DNA of 14,065 bases, taken from contig NZVW01000114.1 of the NCBI GenBank assembly GCA_002697475.1, forward strand, positions 1-14,065, in the 5' to 3' direction. The notes beneath the pieces are model-generated. The model was not told the origin of the DNA. It searched no databases and was given only the letters and a program-made list of their open reading frames with translations. Position numbers and translations under genes: made by a program. Positions 12,920 through 14,065 of this stretch are shown piece by piece. Source of the stretch: Aquimarina sp. (GTDB lineage Bacteria > Bacteroidota > Bacteroidia > Flavobacteriales > Flavobacteriaceae). Each line of letters starts with the position of its first letter. Positions within the stretch are counted from its first letter, which is position 1.

Positions 12920-14065
12920 ATGACGTTAAAAGAAAGAGACAAAAAACATCTTTGGCATCCGCTAACTCAGCATCAAATTCATCCTGAAGCATTACCTATC
13001 ATAAGAGCTAAGGGAGCTTTACTTTATGATGAAGAGGGAAAGACCTATATAGACGGAATTTCATCCTGGTATACTGCAATGTATGGACATTGTAATGATT
13101 ATATATTACAAAAGGTGTCTGAACAGATGCAGAATCTTGATCAAGTTGTATTTGCTGGATTTACACATAAACCAGCAATTGAATTATCTGAAAAATTGAT
13201 TGAAATTTTACCAGGTAATCAACAAAAAATTTTCTTCTCGGATAATGGTTCCACGGCTAATGAAGTAGCTATTAAAATGGCCTTACAATATCATTTTAAT
13301 CGTGGAGAGAAAAGAAATACTATCATCGCTTTTGAGGATGGTTTTCACGGAGATACGTTTGGTGCTATGTCGGCATCAGGCTTATCTGTATACAATGGTC
13401 CTTTTGAGGATTTTTTTATTGATGTAAAACGAATTCCAACTCCAAATCAGAATAACATTCAAAGCGTTGAATCTGAATTACATAATATTATTGAAGAAAA
13501 TGAAGTAGCTGCATTTATCTACGAGCCTCTGGTTCAGGGAGCTAATGCTATGCACATGTTTGAAGCAGAACTCTTAGATAAAATTTTAAGGATTTGTAAG
13601 GATAAAGATGTGATTTTAATTGCTGATGAGGTAATGACCGGATTTGGTAAAACAGGCAAGAATTTTGCTTCAGATTATATGCTACAGCAGCCGGATATTA
13701 TTTCTTTATCAAAGGCTCTTACTGCTGGTTTTGTGCCTATGGGTATTACTAGTTGTACACAGAAAATTTATGATGCATTTTTGGATGATTCTATAGGTAA
13801 AGCATTTTTTCATGCACATACGTACTCTGCAAACCCTATCGCTTGTGCTGCTGCTATTGCAGGGATAGACTTATTAAATTCCAAAGAAATTAAGGAAAAC
13901 ATTATTAGAATTATTGATTCTCATAAGGAATTTAACAAGCGAATACTAAAGCATCCTAAAGTAAAAACTACAAGACAGCTTGGGGTAATTTATGCTTTAG
14001 ATCTGAATATAGAGATGGATCGTTATGGCACTAAACGCTATGAGATTTTTAATCATTTTATGGAA
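12920..14065 (+). CDS. bioA: Adenosylmethionine-8-amino-7-oxononanoate (DAPA) aminotransferase, 3' end missing
   Basis: A class III PLP aminotransferase that converts KAPA to DAPA using S-adenosylmethionine as amino donor. The frame opens at ATG 12920, 2 nt after the bioD stop, and is still open at the right edge after 382 codons; homologues are about 420-430 residues, so some 40 residues are missing. Motifs: LWHPLTQH (11-18), DGISSWYTAMYGH (45-57) with the BioA-type W50/Y51 pair, FSDNGSTANEVAIKMA (106-121), FHGDTFGAMS (142-151), YEPLVQGA (201-208), ADEVMTGFGKTG (235-246) with the pyridine-nitrogen aspartate D236, the Schiff-base lysine K265 in LSKALTAG, and FFHAHTYSANPIACAAA (296-312). The BioA-specific tryptophan-tyrosine pair and the bioFD neighbours distinguish it from other class III aminotransferases. 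Translation is probably coupled to bioD. Confidence 0.96.
   Translation, partial: MTLKERDKKHLWHPLTQHQIHPEALPIIRAKGALLYDEEGKTYIDGISSWYTAMYGHCNDYILQKVSEQMQNLDQVVFAGFTHKPAIELSEKLIEILPGNQQKIFFSDNGSTANEVAIKMALQYHFNRGEKRNTIIAFEDGFHGDTFGAMSASGLSVYNGPFEDFFIDVKRIPTPNQNNIQSVESELHNIIEENEVAAFIYEPLVQGANAMHMFEAELLDKILRICKDKDVILIADEVMTGFGKTGKNFASDYMLQQPDIISLSKALTAGFVPMGITSCTQKIYDAFLDDSIGKAFFHAHTYSANPIACAAAIAGIDLLNSKEIKENIIRIIDSHKEFNKRILKHPKVKTTRQLGVIYALDLNIEMDRYGTKRYEIFNHFME

Overview
The window looks like chromosomal core DNA from a low-GC member of the Bacteroidetes, most probably a flavobacterium. The evidence is the AT-rich composition, several -7 promoter elements of the Bacteroidetes form TAnnTTTG close to start codons, the near absence of Shine-Dalgarno sequences, a Reg_prop beta-propeller sensor gene and a large secreted Asp-box propeller protein. 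The genus cannot be named from sequence alone.

Layout, left to right. (1) Positions 1-646, minus: the N-terminal part of an exported two-component-regulator-propeller sensor, cut by the window edge. (2) 766-3615, minus: a 949-residue exported sortilin/VPS10-like Asp-box propeller protein, followed by a convincing intrinsic terminator at 697-759. (3) A 127-bp divergent promoter region at 3616-3742 carries a 15-bp palindrome and leads on the plus strand to an Xaa-Pro aminopeptidase and a small VOC/glyoxalase-fold protein. (4) Convergent to these, minus: a BrnQ-type branched-chain amino acid symporter, then 25 nt later a di-haem cytochrome c peroxidase lipoprotein. (5) Divergent from brnQ, plus: an alpha/beta hydrolase, then a 90-residue protein with a possible zinc site. 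(6) Minus: a GNAT acetyltransferase, then thiL (thiamine-monophosphate kinase). (7) 11112 to the right edge, plus: a tight biotin operon bioF-bioD-bioA, with bioA cut by the edge.

The only clear pathway unit is bioFDA, which covers pimeloyl-thioester to KAPA, KAPA to DAPA and DAPA to dethiobiotin. bioB and the pimelate-making genes (bioC and bioH or a substitute) are not in this operon as far as it is visible. The other genes look like unrelated housekeeping or accessory functions, packed tightly: one convergent pair overlaps by its stop codons and another is 2 nt apart. No gene-free stretch exceeds 300 bases; the longest is 8950-9115. I see no tRNA, rRNA, CRISPR, insertion sequence, phage gene, att site or convincing riboswitch, and no clear sign of a new multi-gene system. 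The points most worth attention are the start correction for bioF, promoter elements almost touching the thiL and bioF start codons, the palindrome upstream of pepP, and two poorly characterised proteins (the Asp-box propeller and the 90-residue Cys/His protein).
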